From positions 1 through 18,795 of the forward strand of contig JBDVXK010000009.1 in NCBI GenBank assembly GCA_039964455.1: a stretch of DNA of 18,795 bases, written 5' to 3'. Source of the DNA: CALJFL01 sp039964455. GTDB taxonomy: Bacteria > Pseudomonadota > Gammaproteobacteria > Pseudomonadales > Halieaceae. The position numbers and the translations under genes are program-made. Below, piece after piece: positions 1 through 6,589 of this stretch. The first letter of the stretch is position 1. The number at the start of each line of letters is the position of its first letter. The notes under the pieces were generated by a model, which did not search any database, was not told where the DNA came from, and saw only the letters and a list, made by a program, of their open reading frames with translations.

Positions 1-73
1 GATAGCGACAGTGGCTCGCCTGGAAGAAAAAATAGCCGCGGCCGGCGAAGATACGCCAAAGGAGCCCAGCTAA
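1..73 (+). CDS. rsxC: RsxC/RnfC C-terminal fragment (5' end outside window)
   Basis: Reading from base 2, an open frame gives 23 residues (IATVARLEEK..., ending EPS) and stops at a TAA at 71-73, directly before the rsxD ATG at 74. RsxC/RnfC is the peripheral Fe-S and FMN/NADH-binding subunit of the Rnf/Rsx electron-transfer complex, and its C-terminus is usually a variable, charged, Ala/Glu/Lys-rich tail, as seen here. The assignment rests mainly on position, since rsxC always precedes rsxD in this operon; too little sequence is present to test it by motif. The stop codon directly abuts the next start codon, so translational coupling is likely. Confidence 0.8.
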   Translation, partial: IATVARLEEKIAAAGEDTPKEPS

Positions 74-1102
74 ATGGCTCTGCTGAGAATCACCTCCCCT
101 CACGCCCACGGGCCCATGAGCACCCAGCGGGTAATGCAGAATGTGCTGCTGGCCACGATTCCCGGCATTATCGTGCTAACCCACTTTTTTGGCTTCGGCA
201 CCCTGGTAAATCTGGTGTGGGGCGGCATCGTCGCAATCGCCTGTGAGTCGTTGGCGCTCGCGCTACGGGGCCGACCACTGGGTTTCTACCTGAAAGACTG
301 CAGCGCGCTGGTGACATCTACGTTGCTGTGCATCGCGCTACCACCCTACGCGCCGTGGTGGTTAGTTGCCGTGGGGGTAGCCTCTTCCTTACTGCTCGCG
401 AAACACCTGTACGGTGGATTGGGATACAACCCGTTTAACCCGGCTATGGTCGGCTATGTCATATTGTTGATTTCGTTTCCCGTACAAATGACAGCCTGGG
501 CACCCCCACGGGGAGTGGGCGAACTACCCGGTTTACTGGAGGCGCTGCAGGCTTGCTTCCTGCCAGCAGCGTACGACGGTGTCACCATGGCCACACCGCT
601 GGACCTGCTTAAGCAGAACAATAGCCTGTTGATTGAAGACTTGTGGACCAACAATCCGCAGTTCGGACGCTGGGCGGGTGTAGGCTGGGAGTGGGTAAAC
701 ATCGCATTTTTGGCGGGTGGCGCCTGGTTACTTTACCAGCGAATTTTCACCTGGCATGCACCCGTGGCCATGTTGGTTAGCCTGGCCCTGATGGCGGCCA
801 TTTTCTATGACGGTGGCAGCTCGGCCAGTGGCGGTTCACCGCTGTTTCACCTGCTTAGCGGCGCCACCATGTTCGGCGCATTCTTTATCGTCACCGACCC
901 GGTGTCGTCAGCGGTATCAGTGCGTGGACGACTGGTGTTTGGTGCGTTGATAGGCGTACTCGTTTACATCATTCGCGTACGCGGCAATTATCCGGACGCC
1001 GTGGCTTTCGCCGTATTGATCGCCAATTTCGCGGCACCCTTTATCGATCACTACACCCAACCAAAAACCTACGGCCACAAACGTGCGAGGGACAACAACT
1101 GA
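74..1102 (+). CDS. rsxD: Rnf/Rsx electron transport complex subunit D
   Basis: A 342-residue polytopic inner-membrane protein of the RnfD/NqrB family. In the complex it carries a covalently bound FMN and helps couple electron flow between NADH and ferredoxin to ion movement; in E. coli the Rsx complex keeps SoxR reduced. The protein shows the family signature LYGGLGYNPFNPAMVGYV near residue 115, followed by ISFPVQMT. The flavin-acceptor threonine is in DGVTMATPLD and is T174, equivalent to E. coli T187. A second conserved block (LLSGATMFGAFFIVTDP) and the C-terminal YPDAVAFAVL...YGHKR match the family. Length is normal. The start ATG abuts the rsxC stop, and the TGA overlaps the rsxG ATG by 1 nt (TGATG), so the gene is part of a tightly coupled operon. 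Confidence 0.97.
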   Translation: MALLRITSPHAHGPMSTQRVMQNVLLATIPGIIVLTHFFGFGTLVNLVWGGIVAIACESLALALRGRPLGFYLKDCSALVTSTLLCIALPPYAPWWLVAVGVASSLLLAKHLYGGLGYNPFNPAMVGYVILLISFPVQMTAWAPPRGVGELPGLLEALQACFLPAAYDGVTMATPLDLLKQNNSLLIEDLWTNNPQFGRWAGVGWEWVNIAFLAGGAWLLYQRIFTWHAPVAMLVSLALMAAIFYDGGSSASGGSPLFHLLSGATMFGAFFIVTDPVSSAVSVRGRLVFGALIGVLVYIIRVRGNYPDAVAFAVLIANFAAPFIDHYTQPKTYGHKRARDNN

Positions 1103-1749
1103 TGCTTGGCCAGTCCATCACACGAAACAGCGTACTGTTAGCGCTTTTTGCCGTAGTCACCACGCTGCTGATTTCCGGTACTTTCCTGCAAACAAAGGAT
1201 CGTATCGCGCTGGAGCAGCGCAAGGCGGAAGAAAAGGCGCTGCTGCAAATTGTGCCGCGGGAGCGACACGATAACTCCATGCTTGACGATACTATCGCGG
1301 TGAGCGCCGAAGCGCCGGGCCTTGGATTAGAAGACGACAAGCAAATCTATATTGCCAGAAAAGGTGCAGATGCAATCGCAGTGATTATTCCCGTCACAGC
1401 GCCGGATGGATACAGTGGCGGCATTGATATGATTGTAGGCGTCAATGCAGACGGCACTATCGCCGGAGTACGTGCGCTCAGGCACAAGGAAACCCCCGGC
1501 CTGGGCGACAAGGTAGACCTCAACAAGGCCGACTGGATTCTGGGATTCAATGGCCGCTCGCTCAACAACCCGGCATTGGCTGGCTGGGCGGTAAAGAAAG
1601 ACAAAGGTGAGTTCGACCAATTCACCGGTGCCACGATAACGCCCCGCGCCGTTGTAGCCGCCACCCTGCGAGCACTACAATATGCGCAAACCGAATACGA
1701 GACCCTGTTTGCCCCGCTTGTAAAAGATGCTGTGGCAGGAGCGCCCTGA
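1102..1749 (+). CDS. rsxG: Rnf/Rsx electron transport complex subunit G
   Basis: A 215-residue RnfG/NqrC-family protein with one N-terminal membrane helix (about residues 8-28, SVLLALFAVVTTLLISGTFL) and a periplasmic FMN-binding domain. The FMN is attached through a phosphodiester to the threonine of the S/T-G-A-T motif, here FTGATITPRAVV with acceptor T178. The segment GVRALRHKETPGLGDK is the typical family block before it. The role is electron transfer across the membrane between RsxD and the other subunits. The start ATG overlaps the rsxD stop by 1 nt, and the stop overlaps the rsxE start by 1 nt. Length is normal and no key residue is missing. Confidence 0.97.
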   Translation: MLGQSITRNSVLLALFAVVTTLLISGTFLQTKDRIALEQRKAEEKALLQIVPRERHDNSMLDDTIAVSAEAPGLGLEDDKQIYIARKGADAIAVIIPVTAPDGYSGGIDMIVGVNADGTIAGVRALRHKETPGLGDKVDLNKADWILGFNGRSLNNPALAGWAVKKDKGEFDQFTGATITPRAVVAATLRALQYAQTEYETLFAPLVKDAVAGAP

Positions 1750-2462
1750 TGGCTGAAACCAGTTACCGCGATCTATCCCTGAACGGCTTGTGGAAAAACA
1801 ACCCCGCAATTGTCCAGCTCTTGGGCCTATGCCCTCTACTGGCGGTCACCGGCAGTGTCGTTAATGCTATCGGTCTGGCCGCGGCAACCACAATGGTGCT
1901 GATCTGCTCCAATACCGCGGTGTCGATTATCCGCAATATCGTCTCTGATGCGGTTCGCCTGCCAGCCTTTGTCATGATCATTGCGGCGGCGGTTACCTGC
2001 ATCGAGCTGTTGATGCAGGCGTTTGCCTATGAGCTTTACCAGATACTGGGTATCTTCCTGCCATTGATCACCACCAATTGCGTCATCCTGGGCCGCGCAG
2101 ATGCCTTCGCCAGTAAGAATAAACTGGCGCCAGCGCTCTACGACGGATTTATCATGGGTGTGGGTTTTGGCGTTGTACTGATACTACTGGGAGCATTGCG
2201 CGAACTGGTAGGCACAGGCGCCCTGTTCGCCAATATGGATTTGTTATTCGGGCCCACCGCTGCCGATTGGAAAATTGTACTGGTTGATGACTATCAGGCG
2301 TTCCTGCTGGCGATCTTGCCGCCAGGCGCATTTATTTTTACCGGCCTGATTATTGCCGGCAAAAATCTCATCGATATGCAAATCCAGAAACAACAGGATG
2401 CTCGCAAAGAGAAGCCTGTAAAAGGCTCTAAACGCGTCAGGGTAACCGGCAATATTTCCTGA
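1749..2462 (+). CDS. rsxE: Rnf/Rsx electron transport complex subunit E
   Basis: A 237-residue integral membrane protein of the RnfE/NqrD family, with about six hydrophobic segments. Family blocks seen are LWKNNPAIVQLLGLCPLLAVTGSVVNA at the N-terminus, RLPAFVMIIAAAVTCIELLMQAF in the middle, and PLITTNCVILGRADAFA, which carries one of the conserved cysteines that hold the intramembrane [2Fe-2S] cluster in Nqr/Rnf. The C-terminus is a Lys/Arg-rich cytoplasmic tail (QIQKQQDARKEKPVKGSKR). The gene is translationally coupled to rsxG (1-nt overlap). In many gammaproteobacteria rsxE is followed by nth (endonuclease III); here a gene on the opposite strand begins 5 bp after the stop, so the operon ends at rsxE. 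Confidence 0.97.
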   Translation: MAETSYRDLSLNGLWKNNPAIVQLLGLCPLLAVTGSVVNAIGLAAATTMVLICSNTAVSIIRNIVSDAVRLPAFVMIIAAAVTCIELLMQAFAYELYQILGIFLPLITTNCVILGRADAFASKNKLAPALYDGFIMGVGFGVVLILLGALRELVGTGALFANMDLLFGPTAADWKIVLVDDYQAFLLAILPPGAFIFTGLIIAGKNLIDMQIQKQQDARKEKPVKGSKRVRVTGNIS

Positions 2463-2477
2463 GGGATCTAGCCCTCA
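2460..2477. repeat. Short inverted repeat containing both convergent stop codons
   Basis: TGAGGG at 2460-2465 and CCCTCA at 2472-2477 are perfect inverted copies with a 6-nt loop. They contain the rsxE TGA on the plus strand and flank the TAG of the convergent 133-residue gene. No T-run follows on either strand, so intrinsic termination is not well supported. It may only be a short mRNA 3' hairpin. Confidence 0.35.
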
Positions 2478-2869
2478 CCGGCCAACAGTAAGGTATCCAG
2501 CAGTTCATCCACGGCGGCATCATCCATGCCGCCATTTTCTGCGTCGCAGCTGTATGTGATGAACAGCATCATCGACCCATGAAACACATACCATTCACGT
2601 ATCGCCGCAGTTTCAGCCACAAACTGGGCACGCACCCCTGAAAAATCACCCAGTTGCACCTCGCTCCAGTCAAGCGGCTCTTCAGACTCAGCCTTGGCGA
2701 TCTCAAGAACCGTGGCGGCGTCAAACTCACCCGAGTTCTTGTGCAGTGTACTGATTTCTATGCAGCCCACATCATCCTGGTCGCCCACCAGAATGCTGTC
2801 TTCCTCTGATTCAGCCCACCACTCCGGCGGCACCACCATCGTCCACCATTCGGTTTCCAGCACGTTCAT
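2468..2869 (-). CDS. Conserved-looking hypothetical protein downstream of rimI
   Basis: A 133-residue acidic soluble protein that I do not recognise by family. It has no signal peptide or membrane segment. The N-terminus is tryptophan-rich and reads like an amphipathic beta-strand domain (WWTMVVPPEWWAE, then a Glu/Asp run, then VGCIEISTL), and the centre has SEEPLDWSEVQLGDFSGVRAQF. This 'VPP-W ... IEIST' layout resembles small single-domain proteins that follow rimI in some gammaproteobacteria, but that is an impression, not a match. The ATG at 2867-2869 overlaps the rimI TGA in an ATGA arrangement, which fixes the start and implies coupled translation. The gene ends 5 bp from the convergent rsxE stop. 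Confidence 0.75.
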   Translation of the reverse strand: MNVLETEWWTMVVPPEWWAESEEDSILVGDQDDVGCIEISTLHKNSGEFDAATVLEIAKAESEEPLDWSEVQLGDFSGVRAQFVAETAAIREWYVFHGSMMLFITYSCDAENGGMDDAAVDELLDTLLLAGEG

Positions 2870-3336
2870 ACATTTGTCTCCGCAATTCCAGCTGCCAGGA
2901 CGGCTGACATAAGAACAGCATCCTCACGCTCGGTCACGCCAGGGTAATACCCGTTGCGCCGACCATCCTCGGTATATCCCAGTGATTGGTAAAGTGCCAG
3001 CGCCCCCTGATTACCGGCTCGAACTTCCAATAGACAGCGAGCAGCACCATCCTGCCGTGCCCTCTTCTGGGCAGCGTTCAAAAGTTGTCCTGCGATACCT
3101 TGCCTGCGGGAGCCCGGCGACACAAACAGGTTCAGCACGGTAACTTCATCCATAATTAGTTGCGTGTGAATATAGCCGGCGGCCTGATCATCGACTTCCG
3201 CAAGAAAAAGCACATCACCCCCGGATAAAACCCGGGCAATTGCGGCCTCGGTCATTACATGACCATCATCTTGCGCAGCAAGTTGCTGCACCAACGCCTG
3301 ATCTGCCGCCGTCGCCTGCCGCAGCTGGCAGCTCAA
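2866..3336 (-). CDS. rimI: Ribosomal protein S18 alanine N-acetyltransferase (GNAT)
   Basis: A 156-residue GNAT-fold acetyltransferase. RimI uses acetyl-CoA to acetylate the N-terminal alanine of ribosomal protein S18. The acetyl-CoA pyrophosphate loop is RRQGIAGQLL, preceded by the strand VTVLNLFVSP. The C-terminal block LEVRAGNQGALALYQSLGY...RNGYYP is the characteristic RimI ending, with the conserved Asn, Tyr and YYP residues. Start choice: no ATG precedes the first conserved strand, and a TTG at 3334-3336 gives a short N-terminus (SCQLRQATAADQ) of normal family length. It overlaps the TGA of the upstream HolD-like gene (TTGA). The upstream Shine-Dalgarno is weak, consistent with coupling. 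The neighbouring holD-like gene matches the E. coli holD-rimI order. Confidence 0.9.
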   Translation of the reverse strand: MSCQLRQATAADQALVQQLAAQDDGHVMTEAAIARVLSGGDVLFLAEVDDQAAGYIHTQLIMDEVTVLNLFVSPGSRRQGIAGQLLNAAQKRARQDGAARCLLEVRAGNQGALALYQSLGYTEDGRRNGYYPGVTEREDAVLMSAVLAAGIAETNV

Positions 3337-4013
3337 GATTTGCTCGCGTAGGGGCCCAAATCACGCCACGCCTGCCGCTTCAGCCCACACTGCTCCAGCA
3401 TGTTGCGCGTGCTAACGGTGGTCAGCAGTTGCGCGGCATTTAGCTGCTGGGCTGACAAGCGTGTCTGACACTCATCACCCAACAAAACCACCGCTGCAAT
3501 ATTGAAGTCGGTCAGCTGTCGCTGCACGAAACCTTGCAGGCTGCTGGCGGCTGCCTCCGGACCCAGGTCAAACTGCTGATTGGTATGAATGGGCCAGTCA
3601 AACTGGGCCACTGCCGGCTGTGCCTGCGGTAAACCCAGCGCCCGGCTGATAGCGGTGATCAATTGCACCTGCTCGCTGGCTAGCACCGCACCGGGAAGTT
3701 CCTCCAGCCACAACCAGCCACCTACAATAATTGCAGCAATGCTGAACGCTTCAGGCGGCGCAGCAGCGGGCTTAGCTTGCGCCACTACTGCCGCGGGTTT
3801 GGCAGCTGGCCTCGAATCCCGGCCGAGGTCGATATCAACGAAGCCAGACGCCACAGATTCAAGGGGCTTTTCCGGCGCTGCCAACGGAGCCTTAGCCACC
3901 ACCATCAAGCGTCGACTCACGGCTGCAGCAGGCAGCGATTGACGGGAGACGTAACTGTCCACCCCCATAGCCTGCAGGTAGGCGAGACGTTTTAATTCGG
4001 ATGCTTCAACCAT
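3333..4013 (-). CDS. holD: Probable DNA polymerase III psi-subunit-like protein (HolD-like)
   Basis: A 226-residue protein directly upstream of rimI. In E. coli, HolD (psi) occupies this place and links the clamp loader to SSB through chi. The N-terminus (LKRLAYLQAMGVDSYVSRQSLP) resembles the short HolD helix 'LQQLGI..W.LRRP', and the C-terminus (TRNMLEQCGLKRQAWRDL) resembles the last HolD helices, with a middle region (LPQAQPAVAQFDWPI) like a small alpha/beta core. Unlike the 137-residue E. coli protein, this one has an inserted Ala/Pro-rich linker (about residues 38-95). The ATG at 4011-4013 is used, with only a weak ribosome site; the stop overlaps the rimI start. The call rests on synteny plus weak similarity. 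An alternative is an unrelated conserved hypothetical protein. Confidence 0.55.
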   Translation of the reverse strand: MVEASELKRLAYLQAMGVDSYVSRQSLPAAAVSRRLMVVAKAPLAAPEKPLESVASGFVDIDLGRDSRPAAKPAAVVAQAKPAAAPPEAFSIAAIIVGGWLWLEELPGAVLASEQVQLITAISRALGLPQAQPAVAQFDWPIHTNQQFDLGPEAAASSLQGFVQRQLTDFNIAAVVLLGDECQTRLSAQQLNAAQLLTTVSTRNMLEQCGLKRQAWRDLGPYASKS

Positions 4014-4043
4014 GGGAAAATTCTACCAGCTTTGGCGGCGTCA

Positions 4044-4898
4044 CTATATCCATTGCCAGCCATACTGACCGAAAAAACGACAACCCGATCGAACAAATAG
4101 CCAGATATGACGCCAACCCTTGCCAGCCGCATAACCGCCGTGATGAACAATCCGCATTTCGGGTTGGAATCGCAGCACCCCCTGGCCGGCAAGGCGCATA
4201 GACAGGTCATAATCCTCGAAATACAGGAAGTACCGTTCGTCAAAACCGTTAACGGCTTTAAGCGCCTCGGTACGCAGCAACATGAAACAACCGCTGGCCA
4301 ATTCTACGTCGGCCCGCTCTGACCCCGAGCACACATCACGCATCTCATAGCGCGCCAACCGTTCATCAAATTGCCGCTGGATAAGCCCCGGAGCGAAAGC
4401 CCGCAACAACAAAACCAGCACCGACGGATAGCGCCGACAGAGATACTCCGATGTACCGTTCTCCCCAGTGACTCTGGGTGCGGCCAGCGCGACCGCCGGA
4501 TCACGCAGTTCCTCGATACCGCTTACCAACGCATGCTCACTGAGATCCACATCGGGGTTGAGCACCAGGTGCAGGTCACTATTGATGTCGCTCGCCGCGA
4601 GGTTGTGTCCGCCCCCGTAGCCAGTGTTGCCGGCCGCTACCACGTAGTTACTATCAATGGAGCCGGCATCCTGGGTTATATCAGCCAATGCTTTGCTGGC
4701 TGCCTTCGCGTATTCGGGGTCAGCGGAATTATCTACGACCACAAGCGAGGCATATTTAAGAATGCCAGCTTGTTCTGCACATGTTACCGCGCTTACCAGA
4801 CTGCGTACGGTTTGAACAAACCGCTCCACGTCACTATTAAACAGGACGATAGAGACTGACAACGAAACAGGGGGGTACTTGGAATCCATTGCACGCAT
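4044..4898 (-). CDS. Family 2 glycosyltransferase (WbbL/rhamnosyltransferase-like)
   Basis: A GT-A fold glycosyltransferase of about 284 residues that would transfer a sugar from a nucleotide donor to a cell-surface polysaccharide or lipid precursor at the inner membrane's cytoplasmic face. Visible motifs are the N-terminal SVSIVLFNSD, the VVVDNSAD strand, GNTGYGGGHNLA, the metal-binding-type NPDVD, and the acceptor-side block ASGCFMLLRTEAL...GFDERYFLYFEDYDLSMRL, whose ED-D-L catalytic pattern is typical of WbbL-like enzymes. The start is uncertain: ATG codons lie at 4898 and 4889, and an in-frame TTG at 4934; none has a clear Shine-Dalgarno. The ATG at 4898 lies inside one arm of a 12-bp inverted repeat. 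The gene lies 30 bp before the HolD-like gene and may head that transcript; no other polysaccharide genes are nearby. Confidence 0.85.
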   Translation of the reverse strand: MRAMDSKYPPVSLSVSIVLFNSDVERFVQTVRSLVSAVTCAEQAGILKYASLVVVDNSADPEYAKAASKALADITQDAGSIDSNYVVAAGNTGYGGGHNLAASDINSDLHLVLNPDVDLSEHALVSGIEELRDPAVALAAPRVTGENGTSEYLCRRYPSVLVLLLRAFAPGLIQRQFDERLARYEMRDVCSGSERADVELASGCFMLLRTEALKAVNGFDERYFLYFEDYDLSMRLAGQGVLRFQPEMRIVHHGGYAAGKGWRHIWLFVRSGCRFFGQYGWQWI

Positions 4899-4971
4899 GG
4901 TAGCAGCAGTTGTCGAGCCGGCAAAAATTCTCAAGGCAGCGCTCAGTCGTTGGCAGCAACTGCTACCATGC
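4895..4971. repeat. 12-bp perfect inverted repeat across the divergent GT/Nramp junction
   Basis: GCATGGTAGCAG at 4895-4906 is the exact reverse complement of CTGCTACCATGC at 4960-4971, with 53 bp between the arms. On the minus strand the left arm contains the glycosyltransferase ATG at 4898, so an mRNA starting upstream of 4971 could fold and bury that start codon. It could instead be a pair of protein-binding sites in the divergent control region. Both readings are inference. Confidence 0.6.
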
Positions 4972-5016
4972 TCACGGAACGAGGCGGTTCGGCGCCGCTA
5001 GATTTGGAGCCACCAT

Positions 5017-5030
5017 AAAAGGAGGTTATT
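5017..5030 (+). promoter_or_regulatory. Strong ribosome binding site that sets a TTG start
   Basis: AAAAGGAGGT ends 4 nt before the TTG at 5031 and is a near-perfect complement of the 16S rRNA 3' end. No ATG or GTG in frame gives a better-spaced start, and the first transmembrane segment begins only a few residues later, so this site decides the start of the Nramp-family gene. Confidence 0.85.
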
Positions 5031-6242
5031 TTGCGAGGGATACGATTTGGCCCCGGTATTCTGGTCACCGCCGCCTTCGTGGGCCCGGGCACCATCACCA
5101 CTGCCTCCAGTGCAGGAGCCTCCTTCGGCTTCGCCCTGATCTGGGCACTGCTATTTTCTATCATAGCCACCATGGTGCTACAGGAAATGGCCGCCCGGCT
5201 GGGACTGGTCACCCGGGCCGGACTGGCTGAAGCCCTGCGTGAGAGCTTTCGCAGCCGCTGGTTAGGACGCGGGGCTGTTATTCTGGTCGTCGCCGCTGTC
5301 GGTCTAGGTAATGCCGCGTATGAAGCAGGCAATATCGCCGGCGCCGCCTTGGCATTGGCATCGGTGACACCGCTAAACCTGGGCAGCTGGTCACTGATAA
5401 TCACGGTACTCGCTGGCGCACTGCTGTGGGCCGGACGCTACGTATTGCTGGAGCGCATACTGATTACCCTGGTGCTGTTAATGAGCCTGGTTTTCATCGC
5501 CACCGCCTGGGCGGCACAACCTGATCTAGGCGAAATCCTTACAGCATTGTTGCAACCCTCCTTGCCCAGCGGCGCCACCCTGACAGCCATCGCGCTGATA
5601 GGAACCACCGTGGTGCCCTATAACCTCTTTCTACAGGCCAACGCCGTCAGGGAAAAATGGCCTGCCGACCTGCCGCTAGACCAGGCACTGCGTGAATCCA
5701 GGATTGATACCGGTTTGTCTGTGGGGCTGGGCGGACTGATTACCCTGGCCATTCTAAGCACCTCCGCCACGGCCTTTTTCGCCACGAGTTCGGCCTTTGA
5801 CGCCGGGAGTATGGCGAACCAGCTACGGCCACTGCTGGGAGACTGGGCCAGGCCGATCTTTGCCGCAGGACTGTTTGCCGGTGGCATGACCAGCGCCATC
5901 ACGGCCCCTTTGGCCGCAGCCTATGCGGTATGCGGGGCGATGAATTGGCCCACAGGGCTGCATTCGCGAATGTTCCGGCTAGTCTGGGCCGGTGTGCTCC
6001 TTACCGGCGGAGTGTTCGCCACTATCGGCACCAAACCCATCGCTGCAATTATCTTCGCCCAGGCGGCCAACGGTCTCTTGCTACCCATAGTGGCAGTTTT
6101 CCTGTTAGTTGTGATGAACCGGAAAACACTGCTGGGAGAGCGTGTTAATGGCTTAGCCGCCAACATTCTCGGCAGCCTGGTGGTACTGATCGCCGTCAGC
6201 CTGGGCCTGGTGAAGCTGGGCAGCGTATTTGGCCTCATTTAA
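5031..6242 (+). CDS. Divergent Nramp-family (SLC11) membrane transporter
   Basis: A 403-residue polytopic membrane protein of the Nramp/MntH fold, with about eleven hydrophobic segments. The family shape is clear: FGPGILVTAAFVGPGTITTAS in TM1, GASFGFALIWALLFSIIATMVLQEMAARLGLVTRAGLAE over TM2-3, and VVPYNLFLQANAVREKW in TM6. The residues that bind Mn/Fe in typical Nramp proteins are changed: the TM1 motif DPGN is GPGT (residues 18-21), and the TM6 motif MPHN is VPYN (195-198). Known non-canonical SLC11 branches carry other ions or lack proton coupling, so Mn transport should not be assumed; the substrate is unknown. The TTG start follows a perfect Shine-Dalgarno. The gene is divergent from the glycosyltransferase and stands alone. 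Confidence 0.9.
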   Translation: MRGIRFGPGILVTAAFVGPGTITTASSAGASFGFALIWALLFSIIATMVLQEMAARLGLVTRAGLAEALRESFRSRWLGRGAVILVVAAVGLGNAAYEAGNIAGAALALASVTPLNLGSWSLIITVLAGALLWAGRYVLLERILITLVLLMSLVFIATAWAAQPDLGEILTALLQPSLPSGATLTAIALIGTTVVPYNLFLQANAVREKWPADLPLDQALRESRIDTGLSVGLGGLITLAILSTSATAFFATSSAFDAGSMANQLRPLLGDWARPIFAAGLFAGGMTSAITAPLAAAYAVCGAMNWPTGLHSRMFRLVWAGVLLTGGVFATIGTKPIAAIIFAQAANGLLLPIVAVFLLVVMNRKTLLGERVNGLAANILGSLVVLIAVSLGLVKLGSVFGLI

Positions 6243-6589
6243 TTGCCGGGTATAAGAAGAATCTTCGAAAAAGTCGCGTTATCGCCAGTTTTTAGTGGCA
6301 ATGAGGCATGTTTATCGTAAAAGATATAACAAATGAGAATAACTGACTGTATTGACGGCTCAAGGGGCTCCAGAGGAAGGATTGCAGACTGCAAATAAGT
6401 TTGTGCAGAAAATCACAAAAAGTGTCTATCACCATGTTATTCATAGAGTTTCTTCGCAATAACCGTGATATGGTGGACAAAAGCCGGCCAGGGGCGGTTG
6501 ACTCTCGGGGGAAACACCTCAGAATCACCGAAGGCCATAATCAAAATAGATAAAACCTACATAGAAGTAGCGGGCACAAGGGGATGATA
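6243..6589 (+). promoter_or_regulatory. Intergenic leader of the Ig-like lipoprotein gene, with a possible sigma70 promoter
   Basis: No credible gene is seen in this 347-bp stretch. A possible promoter is TTGACT at 6498-6503 and CAGAAT at 6520-6525, spaced 16 bp, which would give a leader of about 60 nt. Weak hairpins occur at 6281-6300 (GCCA/TGGC, just after the transporter gene, with no following T-run) and at 6388-6407 (CTGCA/TGCAG). The segment 6451-6535 is richer in G and C and could fold, but I could not match it to a known riboswitch. AAGGGG at 6578-6583 is the ribosome site for the ATG at 6590. Confidence 0.35.

Noticed and set aside
4371..4859. 162-residue open frame on the plus strand
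   Set aside because: It is antisense to the glycosyltransferase, which has clear GT2 motifs; no ribosome site or recognisable protein.
6451..6535. c-di-GMP-I (GEMM) or glycine riboswitch
   Set aside because: Only short fragments such as AACC, GGAC and AAAGCC, or CCGAAGG, match; the order and the remaining conserved blocks do not fit, so no riboswitch is called.
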